A DNA stretch of 64,000 nt, taken from an uncultured Planctomycetaceae bacterium (lineage in GTDB: Bacteria; Planctomycetota; Planctomycetia; Pirellulales; Pirellulaceae). The stretch covers positions 1-64,000 of the forward strand of contig CAIPEB010000438.1 in assembly GCA_903863885.1 (NCBI GenBank), read 5' to 3'. Below, piece after piece: positions 31,620 to 40,968 of the stretch. Made by a program: the position numbers and the translations under genes. Below the pieces are notes generated by a model. It was not told the DNA's origin. It saw only the letters and a program-made list of their open reading frames with translations, and did not search any database. Within the stretch, counting starts at the first letter, position 1. Each line of letters begins with the position of its first letter.

Positions 31620-34361
31620 TCACTTAACGCTTACAATCTCTTCCCGCGCCACTTCGAACTGCTTCCCCGACAACTTGATGCGGAGGTCGCCGAAACCGTG
31701 GTAGATCCGCACTCGCGAGGATTCGGCGATCGGTTTTCCGTCGAGACTTCTGGCCGTAAACAAAGCGGGGGTGCCGTATTCGATGCCGCCGAAGCGAGTC
31801 GCGCAGAAGGCGACGAACTGCGGACTTTCGATAATGAACCCGTTCGCGGGCAATGCGTTGCCTTCGATTTCGGCAGGACGCTGGTAGGCAACGGTAACCG
31901 TTACGTCGCCAAAACGTGTGCGCTGCACCATGCGATCGGCCGTGACGAACTCGTGGCTCGCGAGCGGCATTTCGGCCGTGATCACATTCAGCGGGCTCAG
32001 CACTTCCCAGCTGTTTTTGATCACACGATCAGCCGCAGTGAGCTTCTCCGTCCATCCTCCGTCGCCGCGATCCCAGAGTCCGCGTGCGGCTTCGGGCTGT
32101 CCGTTGTTCGTCTTCCAATAAAGGTGGTTCCCGAAACTGGGCAGCGCCATCTCGGCGAACAGCACGTGGTCGACAATCATCTTGTCGGCACCGGGGCCGA
32201 TGCGGTAACTCTGGTGCGTCATGATCTGGGCACAATCGCTGTAGACCAGCGGAAACAACGGGATAACCTGGCCCGGAGCGGCATCGGTCTGCTGCGTGAA
32301 CAGGCCCTCCAGATAATCGGAGCACGGGACGGCCCACTCCCGGCCTTCTTCGCTGCCGAACAGCCCGAAGTGTTTCTTGGCCAGCAGGCACAACCGGGTC
32401 TTCCATCGCAGGTCGTCGCCGCGGGTCATCGGGTGCGATGGGTCCTCGCAGGTCACCAGCGGCCAGGCGAAGACGGTGTCGATAAAGTAAACGGCAGGGT
32501 CGAACAACTGCGAGACTCGCGGCAAGTTCGTTTCCGACCGCTCCGCAAGCTCGACTTGCTTGATGGCGCAAACCTGCCACGCCTGCCCGCCATTCCAGTT
32601 GCCGCCCATGCGCGACTTGCCCTGAGCATCTTTGTTCAGCCACGAATGGCCGAAGGACGGTGCGTTCTCGTACATGTCCTGGTAATTGTCGTGCAGCCCA
32701 AACAGGTAACCGCACGCCTTGATCCGTGCGGCCGCATCGGCCAGCGACTTGTCGCCGCCGCATTCGGGCGCAGCCGGCAGGACATCGGGGTGCCGCACGT
32801 CATAACCGCCATTGATCCAGCCGGCCAGCACCACCATGGCTCTATCGATGCCCAGATCATTGCGCCAATGTTCGGCGCACTGAGCCGCCTCTTCAAACGT
32901 GAAAGACAGGTGCGCATGCTCCTTGCCGTCCTTGCTGAAGCGCGAACCGGGCACCACGCGACTGAATACGAACGGCTTGAAATCAGCGGCCCCGAACATC
33001 CGATCCACGGTCGGATACTCTTTGCGTTTTTCAGCCCAGGTCCGCAGCCAGCCCTTTGCCTTGGCCAGCGGCCGATAAGCACGGGCGATTTCCACATAGC
33101 CGCCACGTCCGAGAGGATGAAGGCTGCACATACCTTTCGGCGAACCGAGTTCAAGCGAAACGGCACACGCGCGGCGACCGGGGACAAGAGGCATGTCGGG
33201 CCAACTCGAATCAATGCTTAGCCGCGCCTCGACGTCTTCCCAGTTCAACAACAGCGCCGACCCCTGCTTGACCAACCCGCACATGGCCATCGACAGGTCG
33301 TCGTAGGTCGTCCACGATTCGCGGCCGGGAAAGCAGCTGGCCGCAGTGCGTTCTATGCCCAGCCTATGCGGCACATAAGCGAGCCCGCCATCTTCCTCCG
33401 TGACCGTCAGCGAAGAGTCGAGCAGACGCACTCTGGCCACTCGCCAATCCGCAGTCTGTGTCGAGTCATACGCCAGGCGCAGGCCTGCGGGTTCGCTCAG
33501 CGGCGTCAGCGTGAAGGTCACCGAGACACCTGTCGGCTTCCCGTCCGCCTGCGGCCGGGTGATCAGGCTGAGCTTGCCCGAATCTTCGCGGATCTCGTCG
33601 AAACGCTCGATCGGCCAGACGACTGTTCGCTCTCCGTTGCGCAAGACGAGCTGGCCGAATCGCGGCTGCACCGGGTCGGAATTCCACATCACGCCGCTGG
33701 CTTTGTCGAGCAGCGTCCACACCGCGCTGCCGCGTCCGACAGCAAAACGCCATGCACTCGTGTCAAGACTTGCGCGATCTATGTCGGGTATCCGCGCCGC
33801 GAGGTCGCGTCGGCGCTTTTCGACCTCCTCGCGGGCCAGCGGCTCGGGACCAAGACGACCGGAGGGCGGCGCGCTGCCGCTGACGCGAATAACGCCGGCA
33901 ACGTACGTGTCCAGCAGACGTTCTCCGCGTCCTCCCGTCGAAAACAAGCCGACGTGAACGTGACAGGTCTGGTCAGGCCGATCAGCGGGAACGACCAGCA
34001 ACTGCGGCCCGTCCACCACGACCTTGCCCGGCTGCCACTGCGACGTGGACAGAGACGGCTCGTGATCTCGCTGCATCACGATGTGCGGACAGCCCTTCTC
34101 CGGTGACTCGAAGTGAAGGAACACCATGTAGTCCGACCGTGCCGCTTTCGTTCCCTTGTTGCGGAACTTGAGCGTGACGGCCAGCCGATCGCCGGGCCGC
34201 ACTTCACGCGAGCTGAACTCCGCGGCCACCAATTCAGGCTTGAAGTCCGGATCGATTGCCTGCGCATAAGCCGGTGTCCGCCCGCCCGCGAAGAAGACGG
34301 CAAACGTACACGCCAAGACCGTCCATACCGGACAACCACGCACGCATCGTATTGATCGCAT
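31620..34361 (-). CDS. Large secreted glycoside-hydrolase-like protein (DUF5696/GH101-like barrel)
   Basis: A 913-residue protein with a signal peptide (1-34, ending PAYAQA). Residues about 40-160 form an Ig-like domain (REVRPGDRLAVTLKFRNKGT), followed by a beta-sandwich that opens the catalytic part, and then a TIM-barrel-like region with CGYLFGLHDNYQDMYENAPS, YFIDTVFAWPLVTCEDPSHP and a LFGSEEGREWAVPCSDYLEG stretch. The HDNYQD, DTVF and SEEGREW acidic groups sit where GH101-like and DUF5696 proteins carry catalytic residues. The family assignment is by pattern memory and moderate. A likely role is removal of sugars from O-glycans or plant or algal glycans outside the cytoplasm. It is the first gene of a unit with the beta-helix gene. 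Confidence 0.72.
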   Translation of the reverse strand: MRSIRCVRGCPVWTVLACTFAVFFAGGRTPAYAQAIDPDFKPELVAAEFSSREVRPGDRLAVTLKFRNKGTKAARSDYMVFLHFESPEKGCPHIVMQRDHEPSLSTSQWQPGKVVVDGPQLLVVPADRPDQTCHVHVGLFSTGGRGERLLDTYVAGVIRVSGSAPPSGRLGPEPLAREEVEKRRRDLAARIPDIDRASLDTSAWRFAVGRGSAVWTLLDKASGVMWNSDPVQPRFGQLVLRNGERTVVWPIERFDEIREDSGKLSLITRPQADGKPTGVSVTFTLTPLSEPAGLRLAYDSTQTADWRVARVRLLDSSLTVTEEDGGLAYVPHRLGIERTAASCFPGRESWTTYDDLSMAMCGLVKQGSALLLNWEDVEARLSIDSSWPDMPLVPGRRACAVSLELGSPKGMCSLHPLGRGGYVEIARAYRPLAKAKGWLRTWAEKRKEYPTVDRMFGAADFKPFVFSRVVPGSRFSKDGKEHAHLSFTFEEAAQCAEHWRNDLGIDRAMVVLAGWINGGYDVRHPDVLPAAPECGGDKSLADAAARIKACGYLFGLHDNYQDMYENAPSFGHSWLNKDAQGKSRMGGNWNGGQAWQVCAIKQVELAERSETNLPRVSQLFDPAVYFIDTVFAWPLVTCEDPSHPMTRGDDLRWKTRLCLLAKKHFGLFGSEEGREWAVPCSDYLEGLFTQQTDAAPGQVIPLFPLVYSDCAQIMTHQSYRIGPGADKMIVDHVLFAEMALPSFGNHLYWKTNNGQPEAARGLWDRGDGGWTEKLTAADRVIKNSWEVLSPLNVITAEMPLASHEFVTADRMVQRTRFGDVTVTVAYQRPAEIEGNALPANGFIIESPQFVAFCATRFGGIEYGTPALFTARSLDGKPIAESSRVRIYHGFGDLRIKLSGKQFEVAREEIVSVK

Positions 34362-34503
34362 GACCGAAGCCTTTCATCACACGGCGTTAGAACCGCCAGC
34401 CACTGCAGTGTTCTCGCACCGGCGTATTGTCACCATCAGTTTCTGGTGCTACAAGGCAGCGAAGGAGCGTCGGAAAAGCAACGGAGGAAACACCGGCAGG
34501 AAC

Positions 34504-34540
34504 AGGAGGCCACGGATGGGCACGGATTTACTCGGATGAA
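34504..34540 (+). repeat. CACGGAT dispersed repeat, copy 3
   Basis: AGGAGGCCACGGATGGGCACGGATTTACTCGGATGAA, in the 220-base gap between divergent genes at 34361 and 34584. The rest of the gap shows nothing clear. Confidence 0.65.
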
Positions 34541-34583
34541 GAAGGGCTGTTTCGCACGTCAAATGAACTCGGAGTAATCAGGA

Positions 34584-35570
34584 ATGTCAGGTGCGAGGGG
34601 ATTGCTCGGGTGCGAAATCAGCCTGATTTTAGTTTCGCTCGCAAGTACGGCGTTTGCCGCAGACGCGGACAGTGGTGTAAAGGTGCCGGCGATCGCAGGA
34701 CCTTACGTTACGGTCTATCACCCCGCGGGTGATCGGTTTCCCGGGCCAGATACGCGGCAGTTGAAAGCCGGGCAGTTCTATCCCGACTGGGTTCCCAACG
34801 ATCACGCGATCATCCGCGGAACAGACAACCGGTGGCATGCGATCGGTATCACGCACCCGTTGACCACCACCGAGAACGTCCATGAAGGGGAGTTCCAATC
34901 CTTCCACGCAGTATCTCCCGAGGGGAGCCTGCGGGACTCGCTGAGGGACGGAGCGTGGCAGGACCGGCCCAAGATCCTCCCGCCCGCTGAACGGCCGGGC
35001 GAGATCCTCGAGAATCACGCGCCGGTTGTTTTTCGAAACGACGGCCAGTTCGTCATGGTGTACGGGCCGACTCCATTGCGATTGGCGACGTCGCCGGACC
35101 TTTCGACATGGAAGCCTCAAGGGACGATCTACCGCCCGCCTGCCTCGGGTCGCGATCCGAACATGCTGCGATGGAACGATCGTTATTACATGGTTTATTG
35201 CGTCGAGGACCGAGTCGAAGCGTGCACTTCAATCAACCTGAAAGACTGGAGTCCGTCCAAAACAATCGTCGTGATGCCCAAGGGCGTAGCGCCCGAATCG
35301 CCATCGCTCGTGCGATGCTGTGATACGTTTTATCTGTTCGTATGCGGATGGGACGGAATCTGGGACCAGAAGACGGTCGAAGGCGCCTACCAACACGTGA
35401 CCTACGTCTACCAATCATCCGATCCGCTTGATTTTACGGCAAAGGAACCCGTGACCCGACTCGATTCCCATGCGCCCGAGATCTTCCAGGACGAGCAAGG
35501 AGATTGGTATATCTCGAGCGCCGAATGGCCGAAGCGCGGCATCAGCATCGCACCGCTCCGATGGCAGTGA
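34584..35570 (+). CDS. GH43/GH117-like five-bladed beta-propeller glycosidase
   Basis: A 328-residue secreted protein (signal peptide about 1-25, LGCEISLILVSLASTAFAA). Propeller blades carry the usual acidic residues: WVPNDHAIIRGTDNRWHAIG (base candidate Asp), GRDPNMLRWNDRYYMVYC (transition-state Asp), VAPESPSLVRCCDTFYLFVC (acid candidate Glu) and DSHAPEIFQDEQGDWYISSA. GH43 and the related GH32/GH68/GH117 groups release arabinose, xylose, fructose or 3,6-anhydrogalactose residues. GGAG lies 9 bases before the ATG. Which family it belongs to needs a profile search; arabinose release would fit the GH127/GH51 pair upstream. Confidence 0.8.
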   Translation: MSGARGLLGCEISLILVSLASTAFAADADSGVKVPAIAGPYVTVYHPAGDRFPGPDTRQLKAGQFYPDWVPNDHAIIRGTDNRWHAIGITHPLTTTENVHEGEFQSFHAVSPEGSLRDSLRDGAWQDRPKILPPAERPGEILENHAPVVFRNDGQFVMVYGPTPLRLATSPDLSTWKPQGTIYRPPASGRDPNMLRWNDRYYMVYCVEDRVEACTSINLKDWSPSKTIVVMPKGVAPESPSLVRCCDTFYLFVCGWDGIWDQKTVEGAYQHVTYVYQSSDPLDFTAKEPVTRLDSHAPEIFQDEQGDWYISSAEWPKRGISIAPLRWQ

Positions 35571-35585
35571 GCCGCGTGCCGAATT

Positions 35586-35617
35586 TGTCCGTGCCAATCC
35601 GTGTTCATCCGTGGCTT
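35586..35617 (-). repeat. CACGGAT dispersed repeat, copy 4
   Basis: Reads TGTCCGTGCCAATCCGTGTTCATCCGTGGCTTC on the plus strand, the reverse of copies 3 and 5. It fills the gap between the convergent propeller and sulfatase genes. Confidence 0.65.
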
Positions 35618-35620
35618 CGT

Positions 35621-37096
35621 CTACCGGCTGCCGGTCGCGGTCTTGCGCCGCGGCGTCTGCACCTTCATCTCCTTGTCGCTGTATGCGACGCTGCCGTGCT
35701 CGGCAATTTCGTAGCCCCACTCGGCGATGTATGCACGGGCCGGCCGAAAGTCGTCGCCGATTCTCTTCAACTCGGCATTGAGCTTGCCGTCGAGTTCTTC
35801 GCACAGCGACGCGCATTCCGGTTTGGCCGCGAGATTGTTCAGCTGATGCGGGTCTTGCTCGTTGTCGAACAACAGCCACGGGCCTTCCAGACTGCGGACG
35901 TAGGTGTGCTGACTGGTTCGTACAGCGCGATACTCCTTGGCAAACGCGGGCGCAACGAACGGCGCGACTCCCATATACAGCGCTGCACGTCCGGGAATCT
36001 CGCGTCCTTCACGGACGACGGCCGACAGGCTCTCGCCCTCAACGCTGCCCGGAATTGCGACACCGGCCAATCCCAGCAGCGTCGGCATGATGTCGGGAGT
36101 CGTCAGCGGGGTATCCACGACGCGGCCCTGCCTGCCGTGCACCGCCGGGTATCTCAGCAGGAACGGCACTCGGGACGACTCGCTCCAGGCGACCTGCTTC
36201 ATCAACGGCGGACAACCGTGCGAGCCCAGCATCTCGCCGTGATCCGAGGTGAAGACCACGATCGTGTTCTCGGCAATGCCCGTCTCGGCGACAGTCTGTA
36301 AGACATCGCCAACGCACTTATCCAAAGCAGTGCAGTGTGCGTAATAGCCCTGCGCTTCCTTGCGCGCCTTGTCCTGCAATTCTTCGGGAACGTTGGGCGG
36401 CAGTTGGATCTTTTCGGGCGGATAGAGGGCCTTGTATTCCTCGGGCGCCGTGTTGTGCGGGAAGTGCGGTGTGCCGTACGAGACCATCAGCATGAACGGT
36501 GCCGCTCCCCTTGCATGGTCACGGATATACTGCTGAGCGTCACGCGTCTGCGCGAACGCATCATAGCCGTTCCAGAACTGCTTCTCGCCGGAGTCGCCCG
36601 TGTAGTAGTGCGAGTGGTTGTAGTTGTGATCGCACTCGGCACCCTTCCAATATTCCCAACCCTGCCGTCGCGACGAAGGAATGAACGCCCCGCGGCCGTG
36701 ACCATCGAGATGCCATTTGCCGATATAACCCGTCGTGTATCCGGCCGGCCGGATTGCTTCGGCGAAGCACACTTCTTCGTCGGGCAGGTGAGCGTCATTG
36801 AGAAACATGCCGGTCGAAGTCGGATACCGGCCGGTCATGAGCGACGCGCGGTAGGGTGTGCAGACCGGGCACACCGAGACCGCATTGCGGAAGTTCAACG
36901 CCTCCTTGGCCAGCCGATCCAGGTTCGGCGTCTTGACCACCGGATCACCCGCATAACCGGTGGCCGAACCTCGCCACTGGTCCGCCAGCAGGTACACGAT
37001 ATTCGGCTTCGCCGCCGGCTTCTGCGGTTCCGCCGCATTCAGCGCGGCGCACGGAGCAAACGTCAGGACCAACACCAACGCGGGAAGGTTGTTCAT
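35621..37096 (-). CDS. Formylglycine-dependent sulfatase
   Basis: Start at the ATG at 37096, in front of a signal peptide (LPALVLVLTFAPCAALNAA); a longer frame has no signal sequence. The 491-residue mature enzyme has NIVYLLADQW (metal-binding Asp39 and Gln40) and the sulfatase signature CTPYRASLMTGR, with C79 in C-T-P-Y-R the cysteine converted to formylglycine by an anaerobic or aerobic maturase. Further metal and sulfate contacts are in GYIGKWHLDG and VFTSDHGEMLGSHG. It removes sulfate esters from a sugar or aryl substrate, probably from sulfated algal or host polysaccharide before the neighbouring glycosidases act. No maturase is in the window. Confidence 0.93.
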   Translation of the reverse strand: MNNLPALVLVLTFAPCAALNAAEPQKPAAKPNIVYLLADQWRGSATGYAGDPVVKTPNLDRLAKEALNFRNAVSVCPVCTPYRASLMTGRYPTSTGMFLNDAHLPDEEVCFAEAIRPAGYTTGYIGKWHLDGHGRGAFIPSSRRQGWEYWKGAECDHNYNHSHYYTGDSGEKQFWNGYDAFAQTRDAQQYIRDHARGAAPFMLMVSYGTPHFPHNTAPEEYKALYPPEKIQLPPNVPEELQDKARKEAQGYYAHCTALDKCVGDVLQTVAETGIAENTIVVFTSDHGEMLGSHGCPPLMKQVAWSESSRVPFLLRYPAVHGRQGRVVDTPLTTPDIMPTLLGLAGVAIPGSVEGESLSAVVREGREIPGRAALYMGVAPFVAPAFAKEYRAVRTSQHTYVRSLEGPWLLFDNEQDPHQLNNLAAKPECASLCEELDGKLNAELKRIGDDFRPARAYIAEWGYEIAEHGSVAYSDKEMKVQTPRRKTATGSR

Positions 37097-37374
37097 GGGA
37101 GTGCCTCGAGTACTTGTGCTGCCCGATTGTCGGGAGTTGAACGAAATTCTAGGCGACGGCGGGACGGTCGAGGAGCCCATCGACGCTGACGGACAGCGTC
37201 GATACATCGCTCGTGCGAGCTTCGCCACTCGCTCGGCGAAAGCGGAATGGCCGGTCGAGGGACCGTTGACGTCTGTCATGCCGCTGCAGTTGTTTGACGG
37301 AATGCGTCGCTCTTTTTATGCTCGGCAGAATCTCTTGCGAGAACTATCGCCTATCCGCCAAGCGATGCCCGGGT

Positions 37375-38349
37375 ATGAAGACAAACAGAAAGACCGCGTT
37401 TACGCTGATTGAACTGCTGGTGGTTATTGCGATCATCGGCATTCTGGTTGCTCTGCTGTTGCCGGCCGTGCAGTCGGCGCGGGAAGCGGCGCGGCGACTG
37501 GAATGCGCGAACCATCTCAAGCAGATAGGTCTGGCTTGCCTGAACCACGAATCGTCGCAGCGGTACCTCCCCAGCGGCGGATGGCGCTGGGATTGGGCGG
37601 GCGATCCAGACCGGGGCTTCGGCCGCCGCCAACCCGGCGGATGGATCTACAGCATCCTTCCGTACGTCGGCGAAGTTCCGCTTTATCAGCAGGGAGCCGG
37701 CAAAGCGTTCAGCGACAAAAAGGCCGACCTGTCCAAGACCTGCCAGACGCCCTTGAGCACGCTGCACTGCCCGACACGCCGCGCATCGACTTCCTATCCG
37801 AACACGGAGACCCCTTTGAACATCCTGCCGATCACCACGGCAGCGCATACGGACTACGCAGCCAACGGCGGGATGGCGTTGGTGGTCACGGATCACGACG
37901 CGTACGACCTGTGGTGGAATCCGGGCAATCCGCTGGGCAACGGCGATCCGTCCTTTGCGGACGCTCCCGGATTTGTGTGGCCGAATCCCCCGCAGTACGA
38001 CGGCGTGTTTTACGCGACGAGCATGACCAAGCTGGCCGATATCCACGACGGCACGAGCAATACCTATCTGGTCGGCGAGAAGTATCTGAACGTCGACGAC
38101 TATCTGGGCTTCAAGGACGACGGAAACAACACGCCCTGCTACGCCGGCTACGATTGGGACATGGTTCGCTGGAGCGCACGCGGCCCGAAGAAGGACCAAC
38201 GCCAATCCGACTGGAACAGCTTCGGCAGCGCCCACTCGGGCGTGTTAAACATGGCCATGTGCGATGGTTCAGTCCGCGCCATCAACTACACCGTCGACCT
38301 CGAAACTCACAATCGACTCTGCAATCGCCGCGACGGAGCTTCGTTCTGA
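37375..38349 (+). CDS. DUF1559 type IV pseudopilin-like protein
   Basis: Start at the ATG at 37375, giving a 324-residue protein that opens with a class III-like prepilin leader ([20 protein letters not shown]) and its hydrophobic helix, then [20 protein letters not shown], the DUF1559 signature. The C-terminal [20 protein letters not shown] matches the H-x9-DG box of this family. These proteins occur in large numbers in planctomycete genomes and are probably minor pilins or parts of a secretion or adhesion system. No pilus machinery is nearby. It supports the planctomycete assignment. Confidence 0.92.
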   Translation: MKTNRKTAFTLIELLVVIAIIGILVALLLPAVQSAREAARRLECANHLKQIGLACLNHESSQRYLPSGGWRWDWAGDPDRGFGRRQPGGWIYSILPYVGEVPLYQQGAGKAFSDKKADLSKTCQTPLSTLHCPTRRASTSYPNTETPLNILPITTAAHTDYAANGGMALVVTDHDAYDLWWNPGNPLGNGDPSFADAPGFVWPNPPQYDGVFYATSMTKLADIHDGTSNTYLVGEKYLNVDDYLGFKDDGNNTPCYAGYDWDMVRWSARGPKKDQRQSDWNSFGSAHSGVLNMAMCDGSVRAINYTVDLETHNRLCNRRDGASF

Positions 38350-38364
38350 TGCGAGGCGAAAAGC

Positions 38365-38402
38365 AGGAGGCCACGGATCGGCACGGATGTTCACGGATAA
38401 TA
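38365..38402 (+). repeat. CACGGAT dispersed repeat, copy 5
   Basis: AGGAGGCCACGGATCGGCACGGATGTTCACGGATAATA. It starts 15 bases after the pseudopilin stop and is followed by CAACGCCGACTCGC, a further similarity to the region after 48448. Confidence 0.7.
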
Positions 38403-38470
38403 ATCCGCGCACGCAACGCCGACTCGCAGGTCGCGAGTCCGCAATGGCCACCAAAGAACTGATCCGTCAA

Positions 38471-39667
38471 TTAGTGACTTAAGTTCTCGTACCAGACGAG
38501 GTTGTTGGTACGTCCGGCGATGGCAACCAGGTCGAGCCAACCGTTGCCGTTCATATCGGCGGCAACCAGACCTTCGACGGCGATGCCCTGGTCGATATCT
38601 TTGGTCTGGAATTTCATCGACTGCTGGTCGGCCAGATCGTACACGCGCAGCCCGCCGCTTCCGCCGCGCCATCCCGCGATGATTTCGTCTGCGCCGTCCT
38701 TGTCGATGTCGGCCACAACCAACGCATGTCCCTCTTTCAACGTGTCATCCAGCACCTGGCGCTGCCATGACTGCCCGTCGGCGGTCGGCGTGTAGACGAC
38801 TACCTGATTGCCGTGCCAAGGCTCGATAGCTGCCAGCATCGAACGGCCTTCGCCTAAATTACCCGGCGCGATTTCACTCGAACCTCTCGCAGCACCGGGT
38901 TGAGTTGAGTCGGGAGAAGCCCCGGCGCTGATCTGGCTCTTTTTCCAGCGCCAAAGCGATGGATCTCCCTCCAGGTCAAACCGATGAATCCCCTCGAAAC
39001 TCGCGGTGAGAATCTCATCCCGCCCGTCGTTGTCCAGGTCCGAGACGCAGATTCCGTGCAGCACCGTGAGGCTCTCGTCGATCATCTTGCCGTGCGGATC
39101 GAGTTGGTCGGCTTCGGAGTCCAATCGGAACGCCATCAAGTGTGCCGGCGTGGGAGCCACTGCGCCTCGCGATCCCGGCCCGAACAGCGGAGCGTGGATC
39201 AACTGTTTGCGGCCGCTGCCGTCCAAATCGCCCCAGCGAAGCCGGTGCGTGACGGGATCGACTGCGATGCGGCGCGACGGCCACACGCTGTCCAATCCCG
39301 CGCCCTTCGGCCGCTGCAGCAGGTAAACCTCGCCTCCGCGGCTTGCATCGTCGAAATAGAATCCCGTAGCGATGGCCAACTGCAAACCGCCGTCGACCTC
39401 GCGCACAGCCAGATCGATATTCTTGGGAGTCGTGGCTACCGGGCGCCGTTTCCAACCGGGATTCTCGTACCAGTCGATGCGGTCGGCGTTGGTCGACAAG
39501 GCCAGCACATCCAATCGCCCGTCACCGTTGACGTCAACCACCGCGACCTGGTACCCCGCCGGAAACGCGTCGATGTCATGGCGTCGAAATTCCACCGGTC
39601 CTCCTGCGACAATTGATGCGACGATCAGACAACCGCAGATGCCCATGCTTAAAGCTCCGTTGGTCAT
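38471..39667 (-). CDS. Secreted FG-GAP/VCBS beta-propeller protein
   Basis: A 398-residue protein with a signal peptide (about 1-22, MGICGCLIVASIVAGG). Calcium-binding loops recur in each blade: DVNGDGRLD, DLDGSGRK, DLDNDGRDE, DIDKDGADE and DMNGNGWLD, which is the FG-GAP/VCBS pattern of a seven-bladed propeller. Such proteins bind ligands or act as adhesins and are often encoded beside glycan-degrading genes in Planctomycetes. It is probably cell-surface or periplasmic. No enzymatic residues are apparent. It converges with the pseudopilin gene. Confidence 0.85.
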   Translation of the reverse strand: MTNGALSMGICGCLIVASIVAGGPVEFRRHDIDAFPAGYQVAVVDVNGDGRLDVLALSTNADRIDWYENPGWKRRPVATTPKNIDLAVREVDGGLQLAIATGFYFDDASRGGEVYLLQRPKGAGLDSVWPSRRIAVDPVTHRLRWGDLDGSGRKQLIHAPLFGPGSRGAVAPTPAHLMAFRLDSEADQLDPHGKMIDESLTVLHGICVSDLDNDGRDEILTASFEGIHRFDLEGDPSLWRWKKSQISAGASPDSTQPGAARGSSEIAPGNLGEGRSMLAAIEPWHGNQVVVYTPTADGQSWQRQVLDDTLKEGHALVVADIDKDGADEIIAGWRGGSGGLRVYDLADQQSMKFQTKDIDQGIAVEGLVAADMNGNGWLDLVAIAGRTNNLVWYENLSH

Positions 39668-39753
39668 ACGCCGCTCGATTCATGCGAGGCAGCCTCGCGC
39701 AGCATACTCGGCGCTTGTCGCGGGCGTCAATCAACTGCATTGACCTCGCCCGG

Positions 39754-39789
39754 TCATCCGTGAACCTCCGTGCCGACCCGCGGCCTCCT
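39754..39789 (-). repeat. CACGGAT dispersed repeat, copy 6
   Basis: TCATCCGTGAACCTCCGTGCCGACCCGCGGCCTCCT on the plus strand, in the 198-base gap before the membrane protein gene. Confidence 0.6.
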
Positions 39790-39865
39790 CGCTCCCCTGT
39801 CGAACATCACGGTGGTAGACTGCGCGTTGTCACGTCCTGCTGCCTGTTATGAATAAGGTGCGGCG

Positions 39866-40477
39866 ATGATAAAGGCGGGGGAGTTTCCATCATTCAAACC
39901 ATCGCGTGCCGAGCGGATCGGCTGGGCGTTGCTTTACTTGTTTGCGCTGGCACTCGCGACGGTACTCTTTCCTTTCAGTTTCTGGGCCGTCTGGTCCGGC
40001 GTGCCCATGCTGGGGTTCGCGATAATAATGGGCTTTCCCATGATGGTCATGGCCGCAGTCTTGGTTGCGGCGAGTTGTCTCAGTTTTCTGCCCTCCATCG
40101 GGCTGGTGTTCTCGGTCTTCTGGTTTGGCTCCATGCGTCGCGAGCGTCGATACCGGATGGCCATCGCGCCCGTGTGCCTGGCCGAAGCCACCGTGCGAGT
40201 CGAAACGTCAGGCACAGCGGGAGACCCGGTAACGATCACATCGGGTCAGCGCGGCGTGCTGCTTGGCCGAGATCTGAATTCGGAAGTCACGCTGCGGTTG
40301 ATCGGGCGAAGTCAGGTACGAGCCGGCGAGGAAGGGACTGCCGAATTGTGCTTTCCCCGCAACGCAGAGCGACCGACGGGTCTTGGCCAGGGAGTTGAGT
40401 TCGAATTGCTCGATCTTCGCCGCAGGCTGCTTGGCCGGGGCGTCGTATCGCAACTATGGTTCCAGCCCGCCCGTTGA
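39866..40477 (+). CDS. Small membrane protein with soluble C-terminal domain
   Basis: A 203-residue protein of unknown family. Two or three membrane segments are visible at about 18-43 (WALLYLFALALATVLFPFSF) and 47-92 (MLGFAIIMGFPMMVMAAVLV, then CLSFLPSIGLVFSVFWFG). The C-terminal 100 residues or so form a beta-rich soluble domain with GEEGTAELCFPRNAERPTGL, reminiscent of the EF-Tu C-terminal-like beta-barrel found in planctomycete membrane proteins. The start ATG is the first in frame. No operon partner is apparent. Confidence 0.7.
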   Translation: MIKAGEFPSFKPSRAERIGWALLYLFALALATVLFPFSFWAVWSGVPMLGFAIIMGFPMMVMAAVLVAASCLSFLPSIGLVFSVFWFGSMRRERRYRMAIAPVCLAEATVRVETSGTAGDPVTITSGQRGVLLGRDLNSEVTLRLIGRSQVRAGEEGTAELCFPRNAERPTGLGQGVEFELLDLRRRLLGRGVVSQLWFQPAR

Positions 40478-40522
40478 ACATACGGCGGCGATCAAGGGGC
40501 CGCCGAGTCGCAAGCCGGTGCG

Positions 40523-40939
40523 TCACTCGCCCATAACAGTCACCACCACGGTTCGCTGCCTGGGCCGCACATCGCATTCGAGGTGGATGATCTGCTGCCA
40601 GGTTCCGAGTACCGGTTGACCGGAGGCAACGGGAATCGAAAGCGATGGTCCGAGGAGCGTGGCCTGCAAATGCGAATGGCCGTTCCCATCGTGCCATGCC
40701 TGCTCGTGGCCGTAACTGCGACTCGGCGGGATCAGCCGATCGAGAATTTCCGGCAGATCGCGTTGAAGGCCCGGCTCGAATTCTATTTTCATTTCCTTGA
40801 TACAGCAGTTCGAGCAACGACTGACAAAGCCAGCGAACAGTCCTGAGGTTTGTGTCGAGTTTAGCAGGAGCTTACGATACGGGGCCAGGGCGAGTGCAGA
40901 ACAGGCTGCAGAGACCGGCAGCACGCGGTACACTCGCAA
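40523..40939 (-). pseudogene. YjbQ/UPF0047-like protein with missing N-terminus
   Basis: The C-terminal 85 residues match YjbQ well: EPGLQRDLPEILDRLIPP, the GNGHSHLQATLLGPSLSIPV metal-binding block and LGTWQQIIHL. The first 50 residues do not: the family opening with an HTS/HTT motif and NEN-x-DP is replaced by unrelated sequence (RCSNCCIKEMKIEFEP). YjbQ was described as a secondary thiamine phosphate synthase. An internal ATG at 40792 could start an 89-residue product, but its ribosome binding site spacing is poor. I interpret it as a 5'-truncated or recombined remnant; a diverged functional protein is possible. Confidence 0.6.
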
Positions 40940-40968
40940 TCCACACGGTCAGCGAAAGGTTTTCGTTC

